A DNA stretch of 64,000 bases from Opitutaceae bacterium (GTDB taxonomy: Bacteria > Verrucomicrobiota > Verrucomicrobiia > Opitutales > Opitutaceae). Positions 1-7,985 of this stretch are shown here, one piece after another. Within the stretch, counting starts at the first letter, position 1, and the number at the start of each line of letters is the position of its first letter. A model generated the notes under the pieces. The model had not been told where the DNA came from, searched no databases, and was given only the letters and a program-made list of their open reading frames with translations. A program made the translations under genes and the position numbers. The stretch covers positions 124,001 through 188,000 of the forward strand of contig JAIXWY010000005.1 in assembly GCA_027490995.1 (NCBI GenBank). Direction: 5' to 3'.

Positions 1-217
1 CGTCCGCGCAGCCGAACCGCGGCCGCCTGAATATCCGCGAACTGAGGCAGGGAGTCTGGCATGGCGCCCCCGACCCTCGGAACACGCGCCACGAAACGCC
101 AGCGCAGACCGCTCGTCCGCCAACCGCACCCGCCGACCCCCGCGGAGAGCGTCTTGCCCTGCGAAATGCTGTTGACACCCCCGCCCGATTCATGACTTTT
201 CGCCCCTCCGCTTCGCT
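1..217. other. Upstream flank without a recognised gene
   Basis: No reading frame with convincing coding character was found here. The stretch is GC-rich and may hold the end of a neighbouring transcription unit plus the promoter of the tRNA cluster. Nothing else is supported. Confidence 0.5.
172..200 (+). promoter_or_regulatory. Candidate sigma-70 promoter of the tRNA cluster
   Basis: A perfect -35 hexamer TTGACA lies at 172-177. The region about 16-17 bases downstream (GACTTT/ACTTTT, 194-200) is a poor -10 match, and the first tRNA starts at 218. The position is right for a tRNA promoter, but only the -35 element is convincing. Confidence 0.35.
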
Positions 218-292
218 GGCTTCCTAGCTCAATGGTAGAGCAGCTGACTCTTAATCAGTTGGTTCGGGGTTCGAGTCCCCGGGGAGCCACCA
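218..292 (+). tRNA. tRNA-Lys (anticodon CTT)
   Basis: The acceptor stem GGCTTCC (218-224) pairs with GGGAGCC (282-288, one G-T pair). The anticodon stem CTGA/TCAG encloses the loop CTCTTAA, giving anticodon CTT. The T arm CGGGG-TTCGAGT-CCCCG is canonical. The CCA tail (290-292) is encoded. It is the first of three tRNAs on the same strand. Confidence 0.95.
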
Positions 293-384
293 AGCGCGAC
301 TTTCTGTTCTCCTCCGGGAACGTTCTTTTCCACTAAATCTTGGCTGTCCGCAGTTTACAAGAGGGCCTACCCCAACCCCCTTTT

Positions 385-459
385 GCCGGCGTAGCTCAAT
401 GGCAGAGCACCTGTTTTGTAAACAGGTGGTTGCAGGTTCAACTCCCGTCGCCGGCTCCA
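385..459 (+). tRNA. tRNA-Thr (anticodon TGT)
   Basis: The acceptor GCCGGCG (385-391) pairs perfectly with CGCCGGC (449-455), followed by the discriminator T and an encoded CCA (457-459). The anticodon loop TTTGTAA between CCTGT and ACAGG gives TGT, which reads ACA codons. The D arm (TAGCTCAATGGCAGAGCA) is normal. It lies about 90 bases after tRNA-Lys. Confidence 0.95.
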
Positions 460-524
460 CTTTCGGCGGGGTGATCCCCGCGCATTGAGGCCCTTGAAGC
501 ACCGGACGCCCTTCGACTTTCCAC

Positions 525-598
525 TGCCTGGTGGTGTAATGGTAGCACAGCAGATTCTGACTCTGCTTGTCTAGGTTCGAGTCCTAGCCGGGCAGCCA
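525..598 (+). tRNA. tRNA-Gln (anticodon CTG)
   Basis: The acceptor TGCCTGG (525-531) pairs with CCGGGCA (588-594, one G-T pair), then discriminator G and an encoded CCA. The anticodon stem GCAGA/TCTGC holds the loop TTCTGAC, so the anticodon is CTG. The T arm CTAGG-TTCGAGT-CCTAG is canonical. Confidence 0.95.
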
Positions 599-992
599 TC
601 GTAACCTCGATGTTTCAACGGTGGAGGTCGAAGAGAGAAAAGAACGTTTGACAGAGGAATGGCGCTACGGCGTTAGTCGCCTCCCGAGTCATTTATTTTC
701 ATTCAATTTTCAGCCTCCCCTGCACCCTACGGCTTACCCCACGCCCCTCGATTCCATGAGCGGCATCCAGCACAAGCTGAAGCGAACCCCGGCAAGTGAT
801 CTAATAGCCTCGAAAATTCGCCTCCTTTTGCTTTCCTTTGGAGCCAACCTTGCTCATTTGACCGACTCCCGGTGATTTTTTTGAGCAAAAAGCTCCGATC
901 ACCGTCAAAACCCCACCCTCTTCCCGTAGTACCCTCGCACCCCGCTCGACCCGCTTTTTTTCCAACCTTCCACCCGACCTCAGAAAAATATC
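599..992. other. Intergenic region between tRNA-Gln and exbB
   Basis: About 390 bases carry no convincing gene. A TTGACA at 648-653 is followed at 18 bases by the weak -10 GTTAGT (672-677), and TTGACC at 858-863 has no matching -10. The exbB operon promoter probably lies here but cannot be fixed. The last 100 bases are pyrimidine-rich, as before many starts in this window. Confidence 0.5.
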
Positions 993-1649
993 ATGATCAC
1001 GACCAGCCTCCCGCTCGCATTCCTCATGGGCCAGACTCCGATGGAGCTCTTCAAGCATGGAGGGTACATCATGTGGCCGATCATCATCGTTTCCTTCCTG
1101 TGTCTCACCGTCGCGGTTGAACGCGTGATCTTCGCGATCCGCGAGGCCTCCACGCGCGAGCGTGAGGTGGTGGAGAAGATGCTGGAGAAGGTCGAGGCGC
1201 GCGACATCGAGGGCGCGGTGGCACTGGGCCGTAAGAGCAAGGACTACGTCGCCCGCATCCTCGTCTACGCGCTCACGCACAAGGAGTACTCGATGCACAA
1301 CGCCTTCGTGCGCGCTTCGAACCAGGAGCTCACGCGCTTCCAGCAGGGCATGTCGACGCTCGACACCTGCATCACCTCGGCCCCGCTGCTCGGTCTCCTT
1401 GGTACCGTGACGGGCATGATGAACACCTTCGGCGCTCTTTCGGGCGGCGACATCGCTGCGGCGGCCGGCCAGATCACCGGTGGTGTGGCTGAGGCGCTGA
1501 TCGCGACCGCGGCCGGTCTCGCCATCGCTATCCTCGGTTTGCTGCCCTACAACTTCATCAACTCGAAGATCGAGGACGCCAAGCACGACATTTCGGACGC
1601 CTCGAACGCGATCGAGCTGATCATCAAGAAGTCAGAGGCTGCGGTCTAA
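993..1649 (+). CDS. exbB: MotA/TolQ/ExbB proton-channel family protein
   Basis: This 218-residue protein should be the proton-channel subunit that, with ExbD, uses the proton motive force to energise TonB. Membrane segments are visible at about 24-42, 125-148 and 165-188. The stretch TLDTCITSAPLLGLLGTVTG and the following GGVAEALIATAAGLAIAI are the conserved ExbB/TolQ core around the second and third helices. The cytoplasmic loop between helices one and two is charged, as in the family. It heads an operon with two exbD genes and tonB, 63 bases before the first exbD. The ATG at 993 has no Shine-Dalgarno sequence; AT-rich AGAAAAATATC precedes it. Confidence 0.93.
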   Translation: MITTSLPLAFLMGQTPMELFKHGGYIMWPIIIVSFLCLTVAVERVIFAIREASTREREVVEKMLEKVEARDIEGAVALGRKSKDYVARILVYALTHKEYSMHNAFVRASNQELTRFQQGMSTLDTCITSAPLLGLLGTVTGMMNTFGALSGGDIAAAAGQITGGVAEALIATAAGLAIAILGLLPYNFINSKIEDAKHDISDASNAIELIIKKSEAAV

Positions 1650-1712
1650 CCGACGCCACCGAACGGGCGGCCTCTCCGCCCGTCTCTGCAACAACCCTCT
1701 CCTCGGTCATCC

Positions 1713-2144
1713 ATGTCAGGCTCCTCTTCTGGCGGCGGCGGCTCAAGTGGAACGAAGAAGGCGCGCATTGAGATCATCCCTCTCATTGACGTCATCTTCT
1801 TCCTCCTCGCCACCTTCGTCCTCTTCACGCTCTCGCTGAACAAGTCCGGAGGACTGCCGGTCAGTCTCCCGAGCACCTCGACGAGCGAGCCCCGCGATCC
1901 CACGGGCGTCACGATCACCGTTACGCAGGAGGGCACGATTGCCTGGGACAAGGATCCCATCACCCTCGATGAGTTCCTCACCCGCCTACAGGCCTATAAG
2001 CAGGCGATGGGGCCCGATGCCCGTATCCTGATCAACGGCGACGAGAACGCCTTCTTCAGCCAAGCGCGCTACGTATTCGACGAAGTGCGCAAGGCGGGCA
2101 TCCAGAAGGTCTTGATCGAGACGCGCATGCGTCCGGCGCAGTAA
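1713..2144 (+). CDS. exbD: Biopolymer transport protein ExbD/TolR (first copy)
   Basis: A 143-residue ExbD/TolR protein: a short Gly/Ser-rich cytoplasmic N-terminus, one membrane helix (about 22-42) and a periplasmic domain. The helix contains LIDVIFFLLATF; the aspartate (residue 26) matches the proton-carrying Asp of ExbD. The periplasmic end VRKAGIQKVLIET is typical. A 90-base stretch covering the helix is nearly identical to the same part of the next gene, while the periplasmic domains differ. Two ExbDs with one ExbB suggest a mixed ExbD dimer, although alternative partners are possible. Confidence 0.92.
   Translation: MSGSSSGGGGSSGTKKARIEIIPLIDVIFFLLATFVLFTLSLNKSGGLPVSLPSTSTSEPRDPTGVTITVTQEGTIAWDKDPITLDEFLTRLQAYKQAMGPDARILINGDENAFFSQARYVFDEVRKAGIQKVLIETRMRPAQ
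1755..1844 (+). repeat. 90-bp near-identical segment, copy 1 (exbD helix)
   Basis: Starts AAGAAGGCGCGC and encodes KKARIEIIPLID through LSLNK of the first exbD. Compared with 2226-2315 I count four mismatches in 90 bases, all silent. Sequence outside this block is much less alike. Confidence 0.85.
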
Positions 2145-2189
2145 TCCTCCGGCACCCTCTACCCGCCACTCGGCCAGATTCCTCCTACC

Positions 2190-2624
2190 ATGTCCGGAGC
2201 TCCCTCTTCCCCCGGCGAAGGCGCCAAGAAGGCGCGCATTGAGATCATCCCTCTCATTGACGTTATCTTCTTCCTCCTCGCCACCTTCGTCTTGTTCACG
2301 CTGTCGCTGAACAAGATCCAATCCCTTCCCATCAATCTGCCCGTCGCCGCTCCTCCCTCGGCGAATCCGCCCGATACGGATGATAACGTGACGTTGCAGG
2401 TCTCGGACGGCGGCACGCTCTACTGGAACAAGGAGCTGATCAGCATGAACGAGGTCGCTCCGCGTCTCGCCAACTACGCCAACAGCGTGGCCACTCCTCG
2501 CGTCCTCATCGCTTCCGACGATCGCGCCAAGTACGGCGCCACGATTCAGGTCCTCGACGAAGTCCGCAAAGCGGGCATCAAACAGGTCTCAGTCGAAACG
2601 GTCTGGCGCGCCACGGGTAAGTAA
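2190..2624 (+). CDS. exbD: Biopolymer transport protein ExbD/TolR (second copy)
   Basis: A 144-residue paralogue of the preceding gene with the same layout: short N-terminus, a helix with the conserved Asp (residue 24 in LIDVIFFLL) and a periplasmic domain ending VRKAGIKQVSVET. The helix DNA is almost the same as in the first copy, but the periplasmic halves have diverged strongly, so the two may present different faces to TonB or the cell wall. It sits 45 bases after the first exbD and 18 bases before tonB. The ATG follows the pyrimidine-rich stretch ATTCCTCCTACC. Confidence 0.92.
   Translation: MSGAPSSPGEGAKKARIEIIPLIDVIFFLLATFVLFTLSLNKIQSLPINLPVAAPPSANPPDTDDNVTLQVSDGGTLYWNKELISMNEVAPRLANYANSVATPRVLIASDDRAKYGATIQVLDEVRKAGIKQVSVETVWRATGK
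2226..2315 (+). repeat. 90-bp near-identical segment, copy 2 (exbD helix)
   Basis: Direct repeat of 1755-1844 with four silent mismatches. It encodes the N-terminal basic stretch and membrane helix of the second exbD. Recent duplication or gene conversion limited to this block would explain it. Confidence 0.85.
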
Positions 2625-2642
2625 TCCGCAACCCCTTCAGCC

Positions 2643-3311
2643 ATGCATCGCGATCTGATCATCGGCCTTCTTCTCTCCGCCCTCCTGCACGGTGGCTTCC
2701 TCTTCGGCGAACAGCTGTTCCCGAAGTCCAAGGCCGTCGCCAAGAAGGTCGTCGAGGAAGACACCACTATCGAGCTTATGCAGATGCCACCTCCCGAACC
2801 TGAGGAGGTTGAGGTGACCGAGACGGATGAACCGCCGGAGGAGGTCGTTGAGCTCGCTCCCCCGATGGCCGCCGACGTCCCTGCACAGGTGACGGTCGAG
2901 TCCTTCGTCCAAAAGCTGCAGCCGCCTCCCCCTCCGGGCCTCAACCGCCCGACGGGTGTCATCTCGATCCCGACCGGTCGCCCGAACACGGGCAACATCG
3001 GCAAGGGCATGAAGGACTTGTTTGACCTGGCCAATCTCGACCAGATTCCGTCCCCCCGTTTCCAAGCCAAGCCGGTCTATCCCTTTGAGATGCGCCGCGC
3101 CGGTATCACCGGCGATGTGCTGGTCGGCTTCATCGTCGATTCCAACGGTGATGTCCGCGAAGCCTACGCCATTCGTTCCACGCAGCGCGAGTTCGAGGCC
3201 GCCGCCGTGCAGGCCGTTTCCAAGTGGAAATTCCGCCCAGGCAAGAAGGGCGGCCGCAACGTCAACACGAAGATGCAGGTGCCTATCGTGTTCAGCATCA
3301 CCGAGGAATAA
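2643..3311 (+). CDS. tonB: TonB family energy transducer
   Basis: A 222-residue TonB-like protein that would couple the ExbBD complex to outer-membrane receptors. It has an N-terminal membrane anchor (about 5-22), an acidic, proline-rich periplasmic linker (about 45-115; PPPEPEE, QPPPPPG) and a C-terminal TonB domain (about 135-222) with PVYPFEMRRAGITGDVLVGF and WKFRPGKKGGRNV. It is shorter than E. coli TonB (239 residues) but complete. It follows exbD by 18 bases and precedes the TPR gene by 10, so it belongs to one operon. The TonB-dependent receptor at 33.6-35.9 kb is a possible client. Confidence 0.93.
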   Translation: MHRDLIIGLLLSALLHGGFLFGEQLFPKSKAVAKKVVEEDTTIELMQMPPPEPEEVEVTETDEPPEEVVELAPPMAADVPAQVTVESFVQKLQPPPPPGLNRPTGVISIPTGRPNTGNIGKGMKDLFDLANLDQIPSPRFQAKPVYPFEMRRAGITGDVLVGFIVDSNGDVREAYAIRSTQREFEAAAVQAVSKWKFRPGKKGGRNVNTKMQVPIVFSITEE

Positions 3312-3321
3312 GATCCCTTCC

Positions 3322-4671
3322 ATGACTTTCTCCTCCCTTTTCCTCCCGTTCCGACGCTCTGCGACGGCTCTTTCCCTCGCCGCGATCCTCGGTTGCACCC
3401 TCGCTCCGGCATGGAGCCAGCAGGCTGCTCCGAAGAAGGAACTCAGCGAGAAGGTGTCGGAGGATCTGCCCAAGATCCGTACCGCCACCGACGCCAAGAA
3501 CTACGCCGAGGCGGTCTCGATTATCGACCGTCTGCTCAAGGGCGCCGCGCCAGAGAGCTACGACGTCGCCGTTCTTTCCCAAGTCAAAGCGCAGATTCTG
3601 CTCACGCAGGCCGAGTACTCCAAGGCCATCGATCCGCTCGAGACCGCTGTTTTGGTTTCGGAGCGCCACGGCTACTTTGAACCGAAGGTGAATCAGGAGC
3701 TTCGCTACTTCCTGGCTCAGCTCTTCTATCAGGAGGCGGTGAACTCCAAGTCCCGCGAGGCCCTCATGCGGAACTACAGCAAGGCCGCGAAGTACCTCGA
3801 GCAGTGGTCCAAGGCGAACACGAAGCCGAACCCCGATGCTCAGCTGTTCTTTGCGTCTCTTCTGTACAATCAGGCTCAGATCGACCCCAACAACGTCGAC
3901 ATGGCCCTCATCCGGCGTTCACAGGAAGAGGTCGAGAAGGGCTTGGAAATGACCGTGCGCCCCAAGGACACGTTCTACGTCCTCCTCCTCGCGACTCTCC
4001 AGCAGCAGAACCAGACCGCCCGGTCGGCCGAGATCCTCGAGCTGCTGGTCAAGATTGCCCCGAAGAACAAGACGTACTGGGCCCAACTGGCCTCGACGTA
4101 CCTGAATCTCCAGCAGGATCTTCGAGCCGCGATCACCATCGAGCGCGCCCAAGTCCATGAGGCGATGAACACGCCGAAGGATAACTTCAACTTGGTCGGC
4201 ATCTACTTCAACATGCAGCAGTACGATCAGGCGATCGGACTGCTCGAGAAGGGACTGCGCGACGGCTCCATCGACAGCGAGCAGCGCAACTGGGAACTCC
4301 TCGCCGCGTCCCTCCAGCAGGTGCGTCGCGAGGCCCGGGCGATCGATGTCCTGAAGGAAGCGATTAAGCAGTTCCCTGACTCCGGTTCGCTCTACCTCAC
4401 GATCGCGCAGATCTACTACTCGCTCGACAAGCTCGACGACTCCTACTCCTTCGCGAGTCAGGCCGTCACCCATAAGCTCGATAAACCTTGGCAGGCCTAC
4501 ACGTTCCTCGCGTACATCTGCTACGAGCTTAAGAAACTTCCCGAGGCCCTCGAAGCCATCAACGCCGCCATGAACTACCCAGAGGGTGGCAAAGACGCTG
4601 AGCGCCTAAAGAAGGCCATCGAAGACGCCATCAAGGAGCGCGAAGCGCTCGCCAACTCACCCGCCGCCTAA
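3322..4671 (+). CDS. Secreted TPR-repeat protein of the TonB operon
   Basis: A 449-residue protein with a signal peptide (about 1-31, ending APAWSQQ) followed by an almost wholly helical body of tetratricopeptide repeats, for example EYSKAIDPLETAV, QYDQAIGLLEKGL and KLPEALEAINAAM. The frame stays open upstream into tonB, but the ATG at 3322 directly precedes the signal peptide and lies 10 bases after the tonB stop. It probably acts in the periplasm as a scaffold around the TonB complex. No enzymatic motif is visible. A Cys in the leader (LGCTLAP) could make it a lipoprotein, but the lipobox is imperfect. Confidence 0.85.
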   Translation: MTFSSLFLPFRRSATALSLAAILGCTLAPAWSQQAAPKKELSEKVSEDLPKIRTATDAKNYAEAVSIIDRLLKGAAPESYDVAVLSQVKAQILLTQAEYSKAIDPLETAVLVSERHGYFEPKVNQELRYFLAQLFYQEAVNSKSREALMRNYSKAAKYLEQWSKANTKPNPDAQLFFASLLYNQAQIDPNNVDMALIRRSQEEVEKGLEMTVRPKDTFYVLLLATLQQQNQTARSAEILELLVKIAPKNKTYWAQLASTYLNLQQDLRAAITIERAQVHEAMNTPKDNFNLVGIYFNMQQYDQAIGLLEKGLRDGSIDSEQRNWELLAASLQQVRREARAIDVLKEAIKQFPDSGSLYLTIAQIYYSLDKLDDSYSFASQAVTHKLDKPWQAYTFLAYICYELKKLPEALEAINAAMNYPEGGKDAERLKKAIEDAIKEREALANSPAA

Positions 4672-4681
4672 GACCCCCGTC

Positions 4682-5230
4682 ATGAACAAAGCTTACGTCA
4701 TCGTCCCGTTCATCAGTCTCCTCATTTTCGGAGGCTTCTACTGGAACTTCGCCACGAAGTACGCCGAAAAACAGAGGGCGAAGGAGGTCGCGATCCGGAA
4801 GGCCAAGGAGGACAAGATTAAGGAAGAGCAACAGGCTCGCCGCGTTGCCGTGGAGGACGCCATCCGTCTCCAAGAGCAGCGCAAGAAGGAGAAGATCGAG
4901 CGCGACGAGAAGGACCGCCTGGAGAAGGAGGCCCGTCAAAACGCAATCGATGCTCGCGACAAGTCCTACCGCGACCAGGAGAAGCTCGCCAAACAGGTCG
5001 ATCGCCTCACCAAGGAGATCACCGTCGAGCGCGAGGCCATCGCCAAGATCGAGGACACCAAGAAACTCAATCGCGAGGAGGAGGCCTTCCTGCGTCAGTT
5101 CGTCAAGCAGGCCGAGTCCAACGTGAAACGTCTCGCCGAAGTTATCGACAAGATCGACGCCGCCGACAAAGCGCGCGCCGAGGCCGCCGCGGCCGCCGCC
5201 GCTGCTGCTGCTGCCAAATCCAAGAGCTGA
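4682..5230 (+). CDS. Membrane-anchored coiled-coil protein (first of a pair)
   Basis: A 182-residue protein with one N-terminal membrane helix (about 5-22, AYVIVPFISLLIFGGFYW) and a long, highly charged coiled coil (about 28-165), ending in an alanine run encoded by repeated GCC/GCT codons (about 5178-5214) and KSKS. It is paralogous to the next gene: both begin MNK.YVI.P and have the same FG.YY/FG.FYW anchor ending. Function unknown. It lies 10 bases after the TPR gene, which points to a structural role in the same envelope complex. Confidence 0.8.
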   Translation: MNKAYVIVPFISLLIFGGFYWNFATKYAEKQRAKEVAIRKAKEDKIKEEQQARRVAVEDAIRLQEQRKKEKIERDEKDRLEKEARQNAIDARDKSYRDQEKLAKQVDRLTKEITVEREAIAKIEDTKKLNREEEAFLRQFVKQAESNVKRLAEVIDKIDAADKARAEAAAAAAAAAAAKSKS

Positions 5231-5251
5231 TCTCACGCCCCCTCTGCCGAC

Positions 5252-5788
5252 ATGAACAAGTTCTACGTCATCACGCCCCTCGTGCTCTGCGCACTGTTCG
5301 GCGTCTACTACTTCCAGTTCGCCCAAGAACAGCAGGTCAAGGAGGCGCGCAAGAAGCAGGAAGTCGCCGCCAAGATCGCTGAAGAGAAGCGCAAGAAGGA
5401 CGACATCGAGGCCAAGGCCCGCGCCGACGCCGACGAGCGTACCCGCAAGCGCGAAGAGGAACAGGCCAAGAAGGAGGCCGATCGCCGCGCCAAGTGGGAT
5501 GCCCAAGGCCAGGAGATCGCCGACGCCACCAAGAAGTACACGGCGCAAGCCGAGGCTTCCGCCAAGCAGGTCGCTGACCTCGAGGCGCAACTGGTCGCCC
5601 TCCGCAAGCAGAAGGAGGCCTCTGGTCGCGAATCGTTCGAGCTGATGAAGAAGGTCGAGCTGGCCCGCATCGACAAGCGTAACGCTGAACTCGAGATCCA
5701 GCGCATCCACGCGATGGTCGCCAAGCGCGCCACCGAGAGCTCCGCGGCCCAGCTGCCGCCACCCCCGGCAGTCGCCAAGGCCCCTTAA
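5252..5788 (+). CDS. Membrane-anchored coiled-coil protein (second of a pair)
   Basis: A 178-residue paralogue of the preceding protein: N-terminal helix (about 4-21, FYVITPLVLCALFGVYYF), then a Lys/Glu/Ala-rich coiled coil (about 25-165) and a short Pro-rich tail (QLPPPPAVAKAP). The proteins share layout and the first ten residues but little else. It is the last gene of the exbB operon; a strong terminator follows 32 bases after its stop. A periplasmic spacer or stalk role is an inference from the architecture only. Confidence 0.8.
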   Translation: MNKFYVITPLVLCALFGVYYFQFAQEQQVKEARKKQEVAAKIAEEKRKKDDIEAKARADADERTRKREEEQAKKEADRRAKWDAQGQEIADATKKYTAQAEASAKQVADLEAQLVALRKQKEASGRESFELMKKVELARIDKRNAELEIQRIHAMVAKRATESSAAQLPPPPAVAKAP

Positions 5789-5819
5789 GGCCTGCTTCAA
5801 ACCCTACTCTCTCCCTCCC

Positions 5820-5854
5820 GCGGCCCCGGACGATCTCCGGGGCCGCTTCGTTTT
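5820..5854 (+). terminator. Rho-independent terminator of the exbB operon
   Basis: Perfect 10-bp stem (5820-5829 with 5837-5846; arm GCGGCCCCGG) and a 7-base loop, followed by TTCGTTTT. It lies 32 bases after the last operon gene and before the next start. Confidence 0.88.
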
Positions 5855-5916
5855 CGGCCTGCCCGTTTCTCGCCCCGCGCTTGCGCACGCCCGTCCATCA
5901 CGCCACCCTCTCAGCG

Positions 5917-7965
5917 ATGGCTCTCCCAGAAGCTCCGGCGATCCTCCGTGATCGCGACCTCGATCCCGCGGAACTCACCGCCAGCGACCCGGTCCCGGCC
6001 CTTCTTCGGCTGTACGCGTGGATGTTCTACGCGCGCACCGTCGATAATCGCATCCTCGACCTGTTTCGCCAGGGATTGATCAAGGGCACCGTCACCGGGG
6101 GGCAGGGGCACGAGGCCCTCATCACGCCCCTCACCCTCCTCGCCCGCAAGGACATCGACGTCATCTCCTTCACGCATCGAGGCTTGGGCGGACACTTGGT
6201 CTGGAGCTCCCACCTCGTCGAGCATCTCAACCAGTATTGCGCCAACGCCGAGAGCCCCACCCAGGCCCGTGAGGGCAACGTCCACCACGGCGATCCCCAA
6301 AACCGCTCGCTGCCGATGATCAGCCATCTCGGCGCCATGCTCTCCAACGTCGTCGGTCTCACCGAGGCCCAACGACGGCACGGGCGCCCAGCCGTCGGTT
6401 TCACGTTCTTCGGCGACGGCGGCTCCTCGACCGGAGATATCCACGAGTCCCTTAACCTCGCCTCGGTCCTCTCTCTGCCGATCGTCTTCGTCGTCGAAAA
6501 CAACGGCTACGCCTACTCGACCCCGGTGGGCGAACAATTCTCCGGTCGCACGGAGCTCTGGCAGCGCGCCGCAGGCTACGGAATCGAGGGCCTGCGGATC
6601 GACACGACTACCGGCGATGTCGCGGGGGTCGCCCAGCAGCTCAGCGCCGCCATCGAAAAGGTCCGCTCCACCTCGCGCCCGATGCTAATTGAGGCCCATT
6701 GCGCCCGGCTCCGTGGACACGCTGCGTACGACACCTGCGATTACCTGAGCCCGGCCGAAAACGAAGAGATCCAGGCCCGCGATCCCCTTCCTCGCTTCCG
6801 CCTCTCCCTCGAGAAGAGGGGTCTCAGCGATCGGCTCACCGAGATCGAGGGCGCGCTGCGCCCCTTTATCGAGTCGTGCCTCCAACAGGCGCTGGCCACG
6901 GCCCGTCCTTCCGCCAGCGCATCCCAGCTCGTCGCCGATGTGTTCGCGCCAGACGCGTCCCCGCTGCCCTGGAAGCCGGAGGATCCGGCCGAGGCGCCCA
7001 TGAATCAGGCTCAGGCGCTCAACGCGGCGCTCCGCAAGATCCTCACCGAGCGCCCCGAGTCCATGATCCTCGGCCAGGACATCGGCACCTACGGCGGGGC
7101 GTTCAAGGTCACTGACGGACTCCTGCGCGACTTCGGCCGTAGCCGGGTGCTGAACACCCCGCTCGCGGAAAGCGCCTCCACCGGTTACGCGATCGGCTTG
7201 GCCCTCGGGGGCATCCGTCCGATCGAGGAGTTTCAATTCGCCGACTTCGCCACCGAGGCCACCACCCAGATCACGCTCAACGCCGCCACGTACCACTTCC
7301 GCTCCGGCGCCCGCGTTCCTGTGGTCCTCCGGCTACCCTGCGGAGGGGGCCTGACGTTCGGGTCGTTCCACTCGCAGGAACTGGAGTCGCTCTTCCTCAG
7401 CATGCCGGGCCTCAAGGCTCTGTACCCGTCCACCCCGCAGGATGCGTTCGATGCCATGCTCGCGGCCTACGAGGACGATAACCCGGTCCTCCTTTTCGAG
7501 CACAAGGGTCTGTACCGCCGGCGCAAGCAGACGGTCCGCTGGAACCCCGACTTTCGCGGGGTCTGGCAGCCCCAATGTCTGGCGGCCGGCGACTACGCCA
7601 CGGTGGTGACGTACGGAGAAATGACGCTGACCGCACTCGAAGTCGCCGACTACTTCCGCACGGAATACGAACGCACCCTCGAGGTCTGGGATCTCCGCGC
7701 ACTGTCCCCGCTGCGGCTTGAGTCCATCGCCGACTCCGTCCGCCGCACGCACCGGCTGATCGTCCTCCACGAAGGCCGCAGCAACCATGGTTTCGGCGCC
7801 GAACTGGTCTCCCGCCTAACCGAGACGCTCTTCTTCAATCTGGAGGCTCCCCCTCTACGGATCGCCGCGCTCGATGTTCCGGTGCCGTTTGCGCCGGAAC
7901 TGGAGGCGGAGTTCCGCCCCGGTCGCGACCGCATCATCGCCCGGATTGCCGACTGGATGGGCTAA
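5917..7965 (+). CDS. Fused alpha/beta 2-oxoacid dehydrogenase E1 component
   Basis: A 682-residue thiamine-diphosphate enzyme with E1-alpha (about 25-330) and E1-beta (about 355-680) of a 2-oxoacid dehydrogenase in one chain. The alpha half has the ThDP/Mg motif GDGG...NN (FFGDGGSSTGDIHE through VVENNGYA). The beta half has GQDIGTYGGAFKVT and EEFQFADF. By family, candidates are branched-chain 2-oxoacids, pyruvate or acetoin; the substrate cannot be told. No E2 or E3 gene is nearby, so it must use components encoded elsewhere. The frame opens upstream at a TTG (5881), but the ATG at 5917 fits the family start. Confidence 0.87.
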   Translation: MALPEAPAILRDRDLDPAELTASDPVPALLRLYAWMFYARTVDNRILDLFRQGLIKGTVTGGQGHEALITPLTLLARKDIDVISFTHRGLGGHLVWSSHLVEHLNQYCANAESPTQAREGNVHHGDPQNRSLPMISHLGAMLSNVVGLTEAQRRHGRPAVGFTFFGDGGSSTGDIHESLNLASVLSLPIVFVVENNGYAYSTPVGEQFSGRTELWQRAAGYGIEGLRIDTTTGDVAGVAQQLSAAIEKVRSTSRPMLIEAHCARLRGHAAYDTCDYLSPAENEEIQARDPLPRFRLSLEKRGLSDRLTEIEGALRPFIESCLQQALATARPSASASQLVADVFAPDASPLPWKPEDPAEAPMNQAQALNAALRKILTERPESMILGQDIGTYGGAFKVTDGLLRDFGRSRVLNTPLAESASTGYAIGLALGGIRPIEEFQFADFATEATTQITLNAATYHFRSGARVPVVLRLPCGGGLTFGSFHSQELESLFLSMPGLKALYPSTPQDAFDAMLAAYEDDNPVLLFEHKGLYRRRKQTVRWNPDFRGVWQPQCLAAGDYATVVTYGEMTLTALEVADYFRTEYERTLEVWDLRALSPLRLESIADSVRRTHRLIVLHEGRSNHGFGAELVSRLTETLFFNLEAPPLRIAALDVPVPFAPELEAEFRPGRDRIIARIADWMG

Positions 7966-7985
7966 CGCCACCGCCCCACTCGACC

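Noticed and set aside
648-677. TTGACA-N18-GTTAGT as exbB promoter
   Set aside because: The -10 element is poor and the distance to the gene is over 300 bases; kept only as a remark.
4631-5800. 389-residue open frame on the minus strand
   Set aside because: Leu-rich product made by reading the charged coiled-coil genes backwards; both plus-strand genes have proper starts and operon spacing.
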